A DNA stretch of 64,000 bases from Desulfuromonas sp. KJ2020 (GCF_024197615.1 NZ_JAKUKE010000001.1:1-64000), one strand, 5' to 3'. Shown: positions 48,703 to 57,726, counted from the stretch's first letter. Notes: generated by a model not told the origin, from the letters alone. Made by a program: numbers and translations.

Positions 48703-48705
48703 GTC

Positions 48706-49059
48706 CTACGCTTGGGCGGCCCGCTTTTCGCGAATACGCGCTGCCTTGCCCTGCAGGTTGCGCAGGTAATACAGCTTGGCCCGACGAACGCGGCCAACCA
48801 TCATGTTCTCGATCTTGTCGACCGTCGGGGAGTGCAGGGAAAATACCCTCTCAACCCCAACGCCATTGGAGATCTTGCGAACCGTGAAAGTCGATCCGAT
48901 ACCGCGGTTAACCCGCTTGATGCATACCCCCTGGTAAACCTGGATGCGCTGCTTGTCGCCTTCGACAATCTTCACATGCACGCGCAGGGTGTCACCCGCT
49001 TTGAAGGCCGGGATGTTTTTCCGCATCTGTTCCATTGCCAGTTGATCGATGATGTTCAT
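48706..49059 (-). CDS. rplS: 50S ribosomal protein L19
   Basis: 117 residues; whole-length match to L19: [47 protein letters not shown] and [16 protein letters not shown] precedes the ATG. Last gene of the rpsP operon, possibly with its own promoter in the 132-nt gap upstream. Confidence 0.98.
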   Translation of the reverse strand: MNIIDQLAMEQMRKNIPAFKAGDTLRVHVKIVEGDKQRIQVYQGVCIKRVNRGIGSTFTVRKISNGVGVERVFSLHSPTVDKIENMMVGRVRRAKLYYLRNLQGKAARIREKRAAQA

Positions 49060-49142
49060 CTTTTCCTCCTCTACATCCGCTGATCCGGTTCATTCCTGAA
49101 AGGCAAAGTATTTTTGCAGGAAGAGGACCCGGAGGATTCATG

Positions 49143-49172
49143 TTTATACTGCAAAATCCTTCACTACCGCAA
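49143..49172 (-). promoter_or_regulatory. Possible rplS promoter
   Basis: Minus strand: -35 TTGCGG (complement of 49167-49172), 18-nt spacer, -10 TATAAA (49143-49148), 84 nt before rplS. Confidence 0.4.
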
Positions 49173-49191
49173 TGATATTTTTACACTTCGT

Positions 49192-49761
49192 CTATTTTTC
49201 GCCGGCACCGGCCGCCAAGAGCCGGTCGAGCATAATCGCCGCTGCCGCCCGCACGGGCAGATGATTGTAATCGCTGCTCCCGCGAATGGACTCCAAGACA
49301 GGCCAGCCGTTCGCAAAGAGCGAAGGGGCCAGGCCCCAGCCGGTCCCCAGCACGAGCATAAGGTGCCTAGTTTTCAGGAGCTCTCGGCAGGCGCCATAGC
49401 TGAGGCCGTCGCGGGCTTTCGCCCCGGTCAACACCGGCAGAGGCTCCATGCCTACTTCTTGACCCCAGTCGGCTAAAGCATCTTGCAGGGAGGCGGTCAC
49501 CCGAACCAGACCGAGGGCTTCCCCTCGATGGGGGTTGTATTCGGCGCCATGCCCCTGGTGCCAGTGATCAAGTATGCGCTCGACCAGGGTCAATTGCTCC
49601 TGAACGGGTGTCACGATATAGAAGCGGTCAACCCCATAGGTTCTGGCCGTTCTGGCAATGTCGTGGACATCCAGATTGGTCACGGCCGTAGTGACCAGAT
49701 CCCCCCGACGATCCACCACGGGACGATGAACCAGAGCAATGGCAAACGGGAGCCGGTTCAT
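49192..49761 (-). CDS. SPOUT-type RNA methyltransferase (PF09936-like)
   Basis: 189 residues. FAIALVHRPVVDRRGDLVTTAVTNLDVHDIARTART at the start and VLGTGWGLAPSLF plus LPVRAAAAIMLDRLL at the end fit the Methyltrn_RNA_4 family of SAM-dependent methyltransferases that often sits between trmD and rplS. Substrate RNA unknown. Its ATG overlaps the trmD stop. Confidence 0.85.
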   Translation of the reverse strand: MNRLPFAIALVHRPVVDRRGDLVTTAVTNLDVHDIARTARTYGVDRFYIVTPVQEQLTLVERILDHWHQGHGAEYNPHRGEALGLVRVTASLQDALADWGQEVGMEPLPVLTGAKARDGLSYGACRELLKTRHLMLVLGTGWGLAPSLFANGWPVLESIRGSSDYNHLPVRAAAAIMLDRLLAAGAGEK

Positions 49762-50501
49762 GCTGGTTCCTCCGCCAGTTCCCGGCGAATGGATTCCAGC
49801 AACGCCATATCTTCCGAACTGAGTGGCGCCGACTCCAACAGATCGGGCCGGCGAACCAAGGTCCGCTGCAGCTGCTGACGCCGCCGCCAGCGGGCGATAG
49901 CCTCATGGTTGCCCGACAACAGAACCTCAGGCACCCGCATGCCCTGGAAATCGGCAGGACGGGTATAGTGAGGAAATTCCAGCAGGCCGTCAGCGTAGGA
50001 ATCACCCTCGGCGCTGCCACTACTGCCCAGAACCCCGGGGAGCAAACGAGCCACCGCATCGATCATAACCATGGCGGGCAACTCGCCCCCGGTCAGAACA
50101 AAATCTCCAAGGGAGTACTCGACATCGACCATGCTACGGATGCGCTCGTCAAAGCCCTCGTAGCGACCACAGACAAAAATCAGCCCGGATTGCGCGGACA
50201 AAGCCCGCGCATCATCCTGACCAAAAGTTTTTCCCTGCGGGGTCATCATGACGACCTGAGCCCCGGGGGACTGTTGGCGCAGAGCCTGAATGGCGGCGTA
50301 GACCGGCTCGGGCTTCATGACCATACCAGCGCCGCCACCGTAAGGCATGTCGTCCGTTACCTTGTGTCGCCCCGCGGCCCAGTCGCGCAGATTGTGCGCA
50401 TGAAGCTGAATAAGTCCCTTTTCAAGGGCTTTACCCAGGATACTGACAGCAAAGGGAGACTCAAACATGACCGGGAAGAGGGTCAGGACATCAAAACGCA
50501 T
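49758..50501 (-). CDS. trmD: tRNA (guanine37-N1)-methyltransferase
   Basis: 247 residues. MRFDVLTLFPVMFESPF start, the SPOUT knot FVCGRYEGFDERI, DEEYSLGDFVLTGGELPA-like region (here DVEYSLGDF), and the catalytic-Asp region RPADFQGMRVPEVLLSGNH. Makes m1G37. Overlaps rimM by 11 nt. Confidence 0.97.
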   Translation of the reverse strand: MRFDVLTLFPVMFESPFAVSILGKALEKGLIQLHAHNLRDWAAGRHKVTDDMPYGGGAGMVMKPEPVYAAIQALRQQSPGAQVVMMTPQGKTFGQDDARALSAQSGLIFVCGRYEGFDERIRSMVDVEYSLGDFVLTGGELPAMVMIDAVARLLPGVLGSSGSAEGDSYADGLLEFPHYTRPADFQGMRVPEVLLSGNHEAIARWRRRQQLQRTLVRRPDLLESAPLSSEDMALLESIRRELAEEPA

Positions 50502-51024
50502 CGGGTTTCTGCACCAAACCTTCCGGCAAATCTACGACGATAAGCCCCGCCGCCGTATCGACCTCGACCAAAAAGGCCTCGACCACCGGAATAAGAACCT
50601 CCCCGTAGGGACCGTTGACCACGAAGATATCGTGAGCAGCCGTTGTAAAAGTATCGTCCAGGGTCCCGAGCTCACCGAGACTCCGATCGCGAACAGCAAA
50701 GCCCTGCACCTCATCCCAATAAAACTCATCGGGGTCCGGCTCAGGGACATCCTGGCGCCTCATAAGGACTTCGGCTCCAACGAGGCGCTGCACGGAATCA
50801 ATGTGCTCAAGACCTTGCAACCGGAGCAGGTAACCCCCTTTGTGGGAAACCACGCGCACAGGCGTATGAGCTTCTGGCTCGCGATCAGCAGAGCGGAGGA
50901 AGACAGGTGTTTCGGCCGCCAACGGGCAGAGGCCGGCCAAAGGGCGCACTTTCAGATCTCCGCGCAACCCATGGGTTCCGGCCACAACACCTACCAGCAG
51001 AAAGTCTTTGGCTATTTTCGGCAT
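50491..51024 (-). CDS. rimM: 16S rRNA-processing protein RimM
   Basis: 177 residues. N-terminal RimM domain (VGVVAGTHGLRGDLKVRPLA) and C-terminal PRC-barrel (FYWDEVQGFAVRD ... VLIPVVEAFLVEVD). Helps mature the 30S head. Start overlaps the khpA stop by one base. Confidence 0.95.
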   Translation of the reverse strand: MPKIAKDFLLVGVVAGTHGLRGDLKVRPLAGLCPLAAETPVFLRSADREPEAHTPVRVVSHKGGYLLRLQGLEHIDSVQRLVGAEVLMRRQDVPEPDPDEFYWDEVQGFAVRDRSLGELGTLDDTFTTAAHDIFVVNGPYGEVLIPVVEAFLVEVDTAAGLIVVDLPEGLVQKPDAF

Positions 51025-51257
51025 TACTCCATGATTTGCAGAGTGGCCCGCCGATTCTCCCGCGTCGCCTTGGCGTTCAGCAATGTCCGCATGGCCTTGG
51101 CCGTGCGCCCCTGCTTGCCGATTATCCGCCCCATGTCTTCCTGAGCAGCAGCTAGCTTGACAAGAATCGTCCCATCTTCACCCTCCTCCTCGGAGATGAC
51201 GACCGCGTCAGGGTTTTCAACCAGGGATTTCGCGATGAATTCGATGAGTTCTTTCAT
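51024..51257 (-). CDS. khpA: KH-domain RNA-binding protein KhpA
   Basis: 77 residues, a single KH domain with the loop GRIIGKQGRTAKAMR. Typically encoded between rpsP and rimM. Binds RNA, in several bacteria together with KhpB/Jag. Confidence 0.93.
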   Translation of the reverse strand: MKELIEFIAKSLVENPDAVVISEEEGEDGTILVKLAAAQEDMGRIIGKQGRTAKAMRTLLNAKATRENRRATLQIME

Positions 51258-51317
51258 GGAGTCCGTCCTTCGAAGAAAGGGATGGTTCCCGCCACGACGA
51301 GAGGAGACCGGGGTCTC

Positions 51318-51578
51318 CTAGGACTGCTTGAACTTGGCCCAGATGCCCTGCTTGCGCAGAACCTGACGTACTGTTTCCGTGGGCTGCGCCCCTTTTTTCA
51401 GCCACTCAAGGGTACGCTCTTCGTTCAAGGAGACCATAGGCGGGTCAATTTTGGGATCATACTGTCCCAGATTTTCTACAAAACGACCGTCGCGGGGAAA
51501 CCGCTCGTCGGCAACTACAACCTGGTAAAAGGGTTTTTTCTTGGCGCCACCGCGGGCCAGCCTGATTTTAACTGCCAT
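51318..51578 (-). CDS. rpsP: 30S ribosomal protein S16
   Basis: 86 residues: [24 protein letters not shown] start, [10 protein letters not shown], and the C-terminal [16 protein letters not shown]-like segment (here [15 protein letters not shown]). AGGAGG lies before the ATG. First gene of the rpsP-khpA-rimM-trmD-SPOUT-rplS group. Confidence 0.98.
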   Translation of the reverse strand: MAVKIRLARGGAKKKPFYQVVVADERFPRDGRFVENLGQYDPKIDPPMVSLNEERTLEWLKKGAQPTETVRQVLRKQGIWAKFKQS

Positions 51579-51603
51579 GTAACGTTCCTCCTGGGTGTTG
51601 CTA

Positions 51604-51618
51604 TACGGAATTTCCGTA
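51604..51618. promoter_or_regulatory. 7-1-7 palindrome in the rpsP leader
   Basis: TACGGAA, one base, TTCCGTA, 26-40 nt before the rpsP start. It could be a protein-binding site or a small RNA hairpin; no T-run follows. Confidence 0.35.
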
Positions 51619-51683
51619 GCTGTTGGTTGATCGATTAACTTTCACTCTCATTGTTATCATGAAGCCGGAAAGATGCAATGTTT

Positions 51684-53036
51684 CTAGAAAGGCAGACCGC
51701 CTCCGCGGCCAAGCATCCCCTTAAGCCCTTTCGGCCCTGCTTTCTGCATTTTCTTCATCATCTTCTGCGCTTCCGTAAAGCGCTTAAGCAACTGATTGAC
51801 GTCCTGAACAGTGGTGCCGCTGCCTTTAGCAATGCGCAAACGACGTGAACCATTGATCAGGCGGTGATCCCGACGTTCCTTGGGGGTCATGGAACAGATG
51901 ATCGCCTCGATCTTCTTCAGTTCCTTGTCAGGCATTCCCATGTCTTTAACCTGCTTCATGGCTTTGCCCGCCCCAGGTATCATCTTGAGGATCGATTCCA
52001 TCGAACCCATTTTTTTGATGGCCTGCAGCTGATCGCGAAAGGTTTCCAACGTAAACCCTTCCTTGCGCAGCTTTTGTTCGAGATCGGCGGCCTGCTCCTT
52101 ATCGACAGCGGTCTGCGCCTTTTCGATAAGACTGAGGACATCCCCCATCCCCAGAATGCGCTGGGCCATGCGGTCGGGATGAAAAACTTCAAGGGCGTCA
52201 AGCTTTTCCCCGAGGCCGACAAACTTGATCGGCTTGCCAGTGACCGCGCGGATAGAGAGAGCCGCACCACCGCGGGCATCGCCATCGAGCTTGGACAGGA
52301 TAACACCGGTAATGTCCAGCTTTTCATCAAAGCTTTTGGCGACATTTACGGCATCCTGACCCGTCATGGCATCAGCCACGAAAAGGATTTCACGGGGCTG
52401 CAGGGACGCCTTGATACGCACCAACTCGCCCATCAACTCTTCATCGATGTGCAGCCGGCCGGCCGTATCGAGTATCAGTGTATCGTAACCGTTAAGCTCG
52501 GCATAACGGCGCGCATTCTCGCAGATGACAACGGGATCCTGCCCCGGCTGGGAGTCAAACACCGGGATATCCATTTGCCGACCGACGGTCTTGAGCTGCT
52601 CAATCGCGGCCGGACGATAGATATCGGCCGGAACCAGCAGAGGACTGCGCTTATCCCGCCGTAATTTCAGGCCCAGCTTGCCGCATGTCGTGGTTTTGCC
52701 CGCGCCCTGAAGGCCGCAGAGCATGATCGACACGGGGGGACGGGCAGCAAGGTCGAGCTCGTAGGCCTCGCCTTCGCCCATCAACCGCCCCAGCTCTTCA
52801 CGGACAACCTTGATGACCTGCTGGGCGGGAGTCAGGCTCTTGAGAACTTCCTGACCGACCGCACGCTCCGTGACGCTGGCGATAAAATTTTTAACGACCC
52901 GAAAATTGACGTCTGCCTCCAGGAGAACCAGGCGAACTTCGCGCATCGCCTCCTGGATATTCTGCTCCGTCAGGCGCCCATGGCCGCGAAGCTTTTTGAA
53001 TACTGCGTCAAATTTATCGGTCAGATTATCAAACAT
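51684..53036 (-). CDS. ffh: Signal recognition particle protein Ffh
   Basis: 450 residues. N domain, then the NG GTPase with GLQGAGKTTTCGKL near residue 108, DTAGRL, TKLDGDARGGAAL-like (here SKLDGDARGGAALS), and a C-terminal Met-rich M domain that binds 4.5S RNA and signal sequences (GKAMKQVKDMGMPD, RLRIAKGSGTTVQDVNQLLKRF, MMKKMQKAG). Targets inner-membrane proteins. It has its own strong promoter. Confidence 0.98.
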   Translation of the reverse strand: MFDNLTDKFDAVFKKLRGHGRLTEQNIQEAMREVRLVLLEADVNFRVVKNFIASVTERAVGQEVLKSLTPAQQVIKVVREELGRLMGEGEAYELDLAARPPVSIMLCGLQGAGKTTTCGKLGLKLRRDKRSPLLVPADIYRPAAIEQLKTVGRQMDIPVFDSQPGQDPVVICENARRYAELNGYDTLILDTAGRLHIDEELMGELVRIKASLQPREILFVADAMTGQDAVNVAKSFDEKLDITGVILSKLDGDARGGAALSIRAVTGKPIKFVGLGEKLDALEVFHPDRMAQRILGMGDVLSLIEKAQTAVDKEQAADLEQKLRKEGFTLETFRDQLQAIKKMGSMESILKMIPGAGKAMKQVKDMGMPDKELKKIEAIICSMTPKERRDHRLINGSRRLRIAKGSGTTVQDVNQLLKRFTEAQKMMKKMQKAGPKGLKGMLGRGGGLPF

Positions 53037-53080
53037 TGCGTGCCAAAGACACTTTCCCTTTGAAGATTCGCAAAGTTTGG

Positions 53081-53109
53081 AATATAGGGAAAGCCCCTAC
53101 CCTTGTCAA
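53081..53109 (-). promoter_or_regulatory. ffh promoter
   Basis: Minus strand: perfect -35 TTGACA (complement of 53104-53109), 17-nt spacer, -10 TATATT (53081-53086), 44 nt before the ffh start. The -35 and adjacent spacer CCTTGACAAGGGTA are identical to the dcw promoter at 40.5 kb. Confidence 0.85.
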
Positions 53110-53134
53110 GGAAAAACCTGAAAACCCCAAATCC

Positions 53135-53398
53135 CTAAGTTTCAAGCGAAACCTGTACAAACCCCTCTTCCTCCCGGATATAAAGCTCGGCGGGCAGCAA
53201 TCCCTTATCTCTCAAGACAGCGGTAACCACGGCTTGCTCAGCACTGGCATAACGAATGGCCAGGCCACAATCGGAACTGAGCTGACGCGGAACGGGAATC
53301 AGGAGAATATCCGCCCCAGCGGCCTTGAGAATTTTTTCAGCTTCCATGACCCGATGCACAGAGTGAAACACCGCCACCAGATCGCCATTACGAACCAT
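53135..53398 (-). CDS. DUF3343 protein (putative Se/S carrier-like)
   Basis: 87 residues: LVAVFHSVHRVMEAEKILKAAG ... IPVPRQLSSDCGLAIRY. The conserved VPR-x-LSSDCGLA segment with its single Cys marks DUF3343, which Pfam labels a putative Se/S carrier. The function is not proven; given selABD in the same window a link to selenium or sulfur handling is possible. GGAGG lies before ATG 53398; in-frame codons upstream are less likely. Confidence 0.8.
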   Translation of the reverse strand: MVRNGDLVAVFHSVHRVMEAEKILKAAGADILLIPVPRQLSSDCGLAIRYASAEQAVVTAVLRDKGLLPAELYIREEEGFVQVSLET

Positions 53399-53471
53399 GG
53401 CACCAACTCCCTCCAATTGAATTTTCCACAACAGCAGACAAGCGGGCGGCAAAGGCTGGCCGCTTCATGGA

Positions 53472-53501
53472 TTGACAGTCTTCCGACAAAACAGGTAGAC
53501 T
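53472..53501 (+). promoter_or_regulatory. Promoter of the small membrane protein/DUF721 pair
   Basis: Perfect -35 TTGACA (53472-53477), 18-nt spacer, -10 TAGACT (53496-53501, four of six), 45 nt before the first start codon. Confidence 0.55.
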
Positions 53502-53546
53502 CCCACGAGTATCTATTCTACCAACATCCCAGGAAAAGAAACCGCC

Positions 53547-53804
53547 TTGAATTTGACTCTCACCATGGACCAGATCAGCCTGGTTTCCTTCGCCCTTCTC
53601 GCCAACCTCCCCCTGGGCTACCTGCGACAACGCTGCCGCAAGTATTCCCTGCGCTGGTTCATCTACATCCATCTATCCATCCCCTTTATCGCCACCTGGC
53701 GCCTGACCTCGGATATCGGCTGGAAAATCATTCCATTCACGCTGGCTGCGGCCATCGCCGGACAGCTTCTGGGGGGCAGGATATATCATCGGAACCGGTC
53801 ATGA
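53547..53804 (+). CDS. Small membrane protein, unknown function
   Basis: 85 residues with about three hydrophobic stretches: 8-24, 36-50 and 60-76 (IIPFTLAAAIAGQLLGGRI). The start is probably TTG at 53547, with AGGA about 13 bases upstream; ATG at 53565 is possible but has no site. The stop overlaps the start of the DUF721 gene. I recall homologues in Geobacter but no function. Confidence 0.7.
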   Translation: MNLTLTMDQISLVSFALLANLPLGYLRQRCRKYSLRWFIYIHLSIPFIATWRLTSDIGWKIIPFTLAAAIAGQLLGGRIYHRNRS

Positions 53805-54307
53805 GCAGCAAATCTCCTCCGGGCAAAAACCAGATCCAGTTGGTCGGCGCGCTACTGGAAAATCTTTTCCAACAACGCGGCCTTGATGAAAAGAGACGGG
53901 AATACAAAGCCTGGCTCGTCTGGGAAGAAGCCGTCGGTCCACAGATTGCCGCTCGAGCCCGACCGATACGCATTAGGGATGGCGTCCTTGAGGTGCGCGT
54001 GGATCATCCCGTCTGGATGCAGCAGCTACAGCTGCTGAAGCCCAAAATCCTCACCCAGCTCAACGCCTTGCTGGGGGAAGAAGTGATCGATGACCTGTTT
54101 CTGCGCCGCGGCGCCCACAAACCGCCGGAAGCGCCGCCCCCTGCACCTGAAGAAATCGACTGGCAATCAGCCAGGCTGACGGAAGCGGATCGCCAGGAGA
54201 TCCACCAGACTGTCATGGCCATCAGTGATCCGGAGGTGAGGATGAGTCTAGAGGATCTTCTCACCAAGCAGAAGAAACTGCAGCGGGCACGCCAAAAGCC
54301 CGACTAG
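53801..54307 (+). CDS. DUF721 (DciA-like) protein
   Basis: 168 residues. The N-terminal 95 residues are a DUF721/DciA domain: ALLENLFQQRGL, WEEAVGPQIAARARPIRIRDGVLEVRVDHPVWMQQL, then LNALLGEEVIDDLFLR. DciA is the ancestral replicative-helicase loader in many bacteria; shorter DUF721 proteins are not all shown to do this. The C-terminal part is Pro-rich then helical. The ATG overlaps the upstream stop. It ends four bases inside the convergent methyltransferase gene. Confidence 0.82.
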   Translation: MSSKSPPGKNQIQLVGALLENLFQQRGLDEKRREYKAWLVWEEAVGPQIAARARPIRIRDGVLEVRVDHPVWMQQLQLLKPKILTQLNALLGEEVIDDLFLRRGAHKPPEAPPPAPEEIDWQSARLTEADRQEIHQTVMAISDPEVRMSLEDLLTKQKKLQRARQKPD

Positions 54308-55065
54308 CCTTGCGGCGGCACCGACGTCTTCGTCTCGTACATGGCCAAAACCTCGCGACTGTACCCATCCCCAGCGTAGATAACCAGCGGATCCTCCACT
54401 AACAGGCCGGGCTTGGCGCCCTTGCGCCCCTCCACCAGTACGAGTCGGGCCGCCTCTCCGGCACGGGACTGCACGATCCGGAGCCGCTTGGGTTCCAGCC
54501 TTTCCAGACGCAGGGCGCACAAAATATCCGTCAGACGTTCAGCCAGATGGATGACAAAAAAGCGACCACCGTCATCCAGACATCGGGCCGCCGTGCCCAC
54601 AAAGTCCTCCAGACCGCCAGCCAGCTCATGACGGGCTGCCGCTCTTTCCGAGCCAGGTGACAGCCTCCCCGTTCCGGCGGGACGATAAGGCGGATTGGAC
54701 AACACGGCCGTAAAAGGCGCATATTGGCTTAACACCTCCGGGGCACGCATGTCTCCGCACACAATTTCAACCCTCTGATCCAATCGGTTCAACTGGGCGC
54801 TCCGACGAGCCCTGTCCGCCAGCTCTTCCTGCCGCTCGACCCCCACGACCCGGATCGATTCGTGGCGACTGGCCAGCAGCAGGGGGATGATGCCCGCTCC
54901 CGTGCCCAGATCCAAAACCCGGTCCTGAGGACGGATTCGGGCAAAACCGCAGAGCAGCACCGGGTCAAGGGAGAACCGATATCCCGCCCTCCCCTGCAAA
55001 ATCCTCAATCCCGGCCCCAGATCGTCCAGGGTCTCGCCATCTTTTCGCCAGAGTTCCGTATCCAT
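54304..55065 (-). CDS. tRNA1(Val) A37 N6-methyltransferase-like
   Basis: 253 residues, YfiC/TrmN6 type. GYRFSLDPVLLCGF start, SAM loop LDLGTGAGIIPLLLA near 52-66, and catalytic SNPPYRP. Methylates adenine N6; tRNA specificity is inferred from the family. Overlaps the convergent DUF721 gene by four bases. Confidence 0.9.
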   Translation of the reverse strand: MDTELWRKDGETLDDLGPGLRILQGRAGYRFSLDPVLLCGFARIRPQDRVLDLGTGAGIIPLLLASRHESIRVVGVERQEELADRARRSAQLNRLDQRVEIVCGDMRAPEVLSQYAPFTAVLSNPPYRPAGTGRLSPGSERAAARHELAGGLEDFVGTAARCLDDGGRFFVIHLAERLTDILCALRLERLEPKRLRIVQSRAGEAARLVLVEGRKGAKPGLLVEDPLVIYAGDGYSREVLAMYETKTSVPPQG

Positions 55066-55100
55066 AGCTCTTTATGGTCAACCAAGCCGTGTGGTGGCCG

Positions 55101-55132
55101 AAAAAATAGGGGACGGTCTGTTCACCGTCCCC
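55101..55132 (-). terminator. Terminator of ccsB/resB
   Basis: Minus strand GGGGACGGT/ACCGTCCCC stem, six-base loop, then TATTTTTT (55101-55108). Confidence 0.9.
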
Positions 55133-55165
55133 TGCCTTTTGAAACGAAAGCCTCAGGTTCCTGAA

Positions 55166-56026
55166 TCAGGATCCTCCGTAGGAATGAAGACCGGAAAGAA
55201 CCAGGTTAACACCGAGGTAGCAGAACAGCGTGGCGGCGAATCCGATAATGGAAAGCCAGGCCGCCCGCTTGCCAACCCAGCCCCGGGTAAAGCGGGCGTG
55301 CAGAAAGGCCGCATAGATGAACCAGACGATCAGGCTCCAGGTCTCCTTGGGGTCCCAGCTCCAGTAGGTTCCCCAGGCATAGTTGGCCCAGGCGGCACCG
55401 GTGACAATGCCCAGGGTCAACAGCGGGAAGCCGATCATGATGGCTTTGTAGTTCATATCATCCAACACCTTGGTGCTGGGGAACAGGCCTAGAATCCCAC
55501 CGGCAGGAGAATCCTCCGGACTCTTCTCTTCACGGCCGGCCTTGATCAGATACATGATGGAAACGCCGCAGGCCACCGCAAAGGCGGCGTAGCCGAGAAA
55601 GCAGGTGATGACGTGATAGGTGAGCCAGTTGCTCTGCAGAGCCGGCACCAAAGGCTCGATCGCGTCGTTAAGCCGCAGCTGCGCCCAGGTCATGGACAAA
55701 AAAGCGAAGGGGAGGACAAATGCGCCGATGGAGCGCTGGCGGTATTTGAGATCCATCAGGATGTAGATCAGCAGGATGGTCCAGGAAAAAAAGACCACGG
55801 ACTCATAAAGATTGGACAGGGGCGCGTAGCCGTCGGCCCCCAGCAATTTGTACGTCTCGCTCCAGCGCACGCCGATAGCTGCGGTATGGGCCAGAAAGCC
55901 GACATACGCCAGGATGTTGCCGCCGAGGGCGATAGCCTTGCTCCGGGTGGCCAAATAGACCACGAACAGCACCATCGAGGCGAAGTAGGCCACAGTTACA
56001 GCGTTGAACAGTTGTGTACTGGTCAT
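55166..56026 (-). CDS. ccsB: System II cytochrome c maturation protein CcsB/ResC type
   Basis: 286 residues, eight predicted spans. The heme-handling WWD motif is WANYAWGTYWSWDPKETWSL (residues about 210-229), with flanking conserved histidines. Together with ResB it exports heme and joins it to CxxCH cysteines. Thirty nt after resB. Confidence 0.93.
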   Translation of the reverse strand: MTSTQLFNAVTVAYFASMVLFVVYLATRSKAIALGGNILAYVGFLAHTAAIGVRWSETYKLLGADGYAPLSNLYESVVFFSWTILLIYILMDLKYRQRSIGAFVLPFAFLSMTWAQLRLNDAIEPLVPALQSNWLTYHVITCFLGYAAFAVACGVSIMYLIKAGREEKSPEDSPAGGILGLFPSTKVLDDMNYKAIMIGFPLLTLGIVTGAAWANYAWGTYWSWDPKETWSLIVWFIYAAFLHARFTRGWVGKRAAWLSIIGFAATLFCYLGVNLVLSGLHSYGGS

Positions 56027-56056
56027 CTTTTCTTTTCCCCCATAGAGGTCTGAAGA

Positions 56057-57418
56057 TTAGCCTTTAAGTTCGTCTTTGAGTTTCGCTTTGAAATCATCGA
56101 AGAACAGTTCGAAAGCGGGCTGATTGCGGTGGGCTGAGCCACCGATCCGAACGCCTACCTTACCATCGACTGGCTGCAGGGTCACCCAGATGCGCCGATG
56201 GGAAATGAAAAATGCCGCCAGCGAACCGAAGATCATCAGGAAACAACCGATCCAGACCACCCAGACGCCGGGATCTTTGCCGACCTGCAGGCCGGTATAA
56301 TAGGGCTGGTCGATCTGCAGCAGGCTGAAGATGAATTCATCGCCGCGCTGGGCGTCAAAGTCGGGGAAGTTCTGCAACACGACAAAGGGGTTGCCATGCT
56401 GACCGTCCGCCGTATTGACATGCATCTGGATAGCCGGTCCAAAACGATCATAGGAAGGGGTCGAGGCGGTGACGGCAAAAGAGCGGCCGCCGGGCAGAGC
56501 CACGTGCTCGCCCTGCCGCGCCACATATTCCTGCACTTCGTTGGTGCTGCGCGTGCGAACACGCACTTTAAAGGACGGATCGCCTGCCGGGCCATAGCTC
56601 GACTGATAGAAGGTAATCCCCTGATAGCTGAGGGGATCGTTGACCTCAATGGTCTTGCTCAGGACTTCCTGACCGCTGTCGAGCACGACCAGGTCACTGA
56701 CGTATTCCTTCGGCCGACCACCCCCTTCATAGAAGGACACCTCGAAGCGGTCGCAGCGAATGGCGAAGGGCAGCTTGACCGCCTCGTTGGTGCCAAAGAG
56801 GCGAACCGTATCGGCGGAGCCCCCCTCCACGACATTCATGTAGCCTTTGTAGCCCCAGATATTGCCGATAATCGCCCCGATAAAAATAATGAGGATGGAG
56901 AGGTGGGTCACATAGACACCAAAGCGGGCATAGGGCCCCTTTTGGGCGAAAAGGTATATGCGATCGTCCTCCCGTGTCTCCACGGCACCGGCGAAATGCT
57001 TCTGCACAAGACTGCGCAGACGGCCGGCAGCCTCGTCCATCGTCCCACCGACCACGACTTCGTCGGCGTTGGACAAGGTGCGAAAAAGGGAGTCATCCCC
57101 TTTAAGCTGGGGATGCATGACCGTGTTCCACACCCGGGGAAAGCGCTTGATGGAGCAGCATACCAGGTTAAGAGAGAAGAGTCCGAGCAGGGACAGAAAC
57201 CACCAGGAATGGTACATGTCGAAAAACTGCAGGGAGTCGAGAAGCTTGTAGGTCTTCTCCGTATAGATCTGCAAATATTCCTGGGGAGAGAGGTTCTGTT
57301 GCACCACCGTGCCGATGATGGACGTCACGGCCAGCAGGATCAGAATGATGATAGTCAACTTCAGGGAACAGAGAAAGTCCCACACTGACGTCAGGAAGCT
57401 TTTTTCTTTTGCGGTCAA
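56057..57418 (-). CDS. resB: System II cytochrome c maturation protein ResB/Ccs1
   Basis: 453 residues: three N-terminal spans (about 16-36, 68-88, 155-178), a large periplasmic domain and a final span (about 385-405, VVWIGCFLMIFGSLAAFFISH). KLTIIILILLAVTSIIGT and WWFLSLLGLFSLNLVCCSIKRF are typical. Works with CcsB. Preceded by a long 5' region of about 300 nt. Confidence 0.92.
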   Translation of the reverse strand: MTAKEKSFLTSVWDFLCSLKLTIIILILLAVTSIIGTVVQQNLSPQEYLQIYTEKTYKLLDSLQFFDMYHSWWFLSLLGLFSLNLVCCSIKRFPRVWNTVMHPQLKGDDSLFRTLSNADEVVVGGTMDEAAGRLRSLVQKHFAGAVETREDDRIYLFAQKGPYARFGVYVTHLSILIIFIGAIIGNIWGYKGYMNVVEGGSADTVRLFGTNEAVKLPFAIRCDRFEVSFYEGGGRPKEYVSDLVVLDSGQEVLSKTIEVNDPLSYQGITFYQSSYGPAGDPSFKVRVRTRSTNEVQEYVARQGEHVALPGGRSFAVTASTPSYDRFGPAIQMHVNTADGQHGNPFVVLQNFPDFDAQRGDEFIFSLLQIDQPYYTGLQVGKDPGVWVVWIGCFLMIFGSLAAFFISHRRIWVTLQPVDGKVGVRIGGSAHRNQPAFELFFDDFKAKLKDELKG

Positions 57419-57726
57419 AATCGTGTCTCCTGGATAGAGTTCTGGATCGATAGAGTGGCCTTTGCCGGGCGGATTAAAACTTCTCCGTCACGCAAGAAAA
57501 GTGCCGAAGGCCATAAAGCACACAAAAACAGTCAATAAAGCCCTGTTCCAGGATTATCCCCGGTTAAAGCCCTACGGCATCTGGCCTGCCGCTTGGCTAA
57601 ATCCCGTACTCTCCCCGTCTTTTCACGTGAGATAAAGACTAATCCAGTCATCTAATGATTGTCAATGTTCATATACCGGAACCCGTACCGTTCAGGTGCG
57701 GTCACAAAAATGCGGGATACCACGCT
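57419..57726 (-). other. Long region upstream of resB
   Basis: 308 bases between purD and resB, both on the minus strand. It contains the promoter-like pair at 57636-57665, GC-rich inverted segments near 57570-57600, and a short GCC-TTC-GGC hairpin followed by a T-rich stretch near 57495-57515. No known riboswitch pattern and no reading frame with a ribosome binding site were recognised. Confidence 0.5.
57636..57665 (-). promoter_or_regulatory. Possible resB-ccsB promoter
   Basis: Minus strand: perfect -35 TTGACA (complement of 57660-57665), 18-nt spacer, poor -10 TAGTCT (57636-57641). It would give a leader of about 210 nt. Confidence 0.4.
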
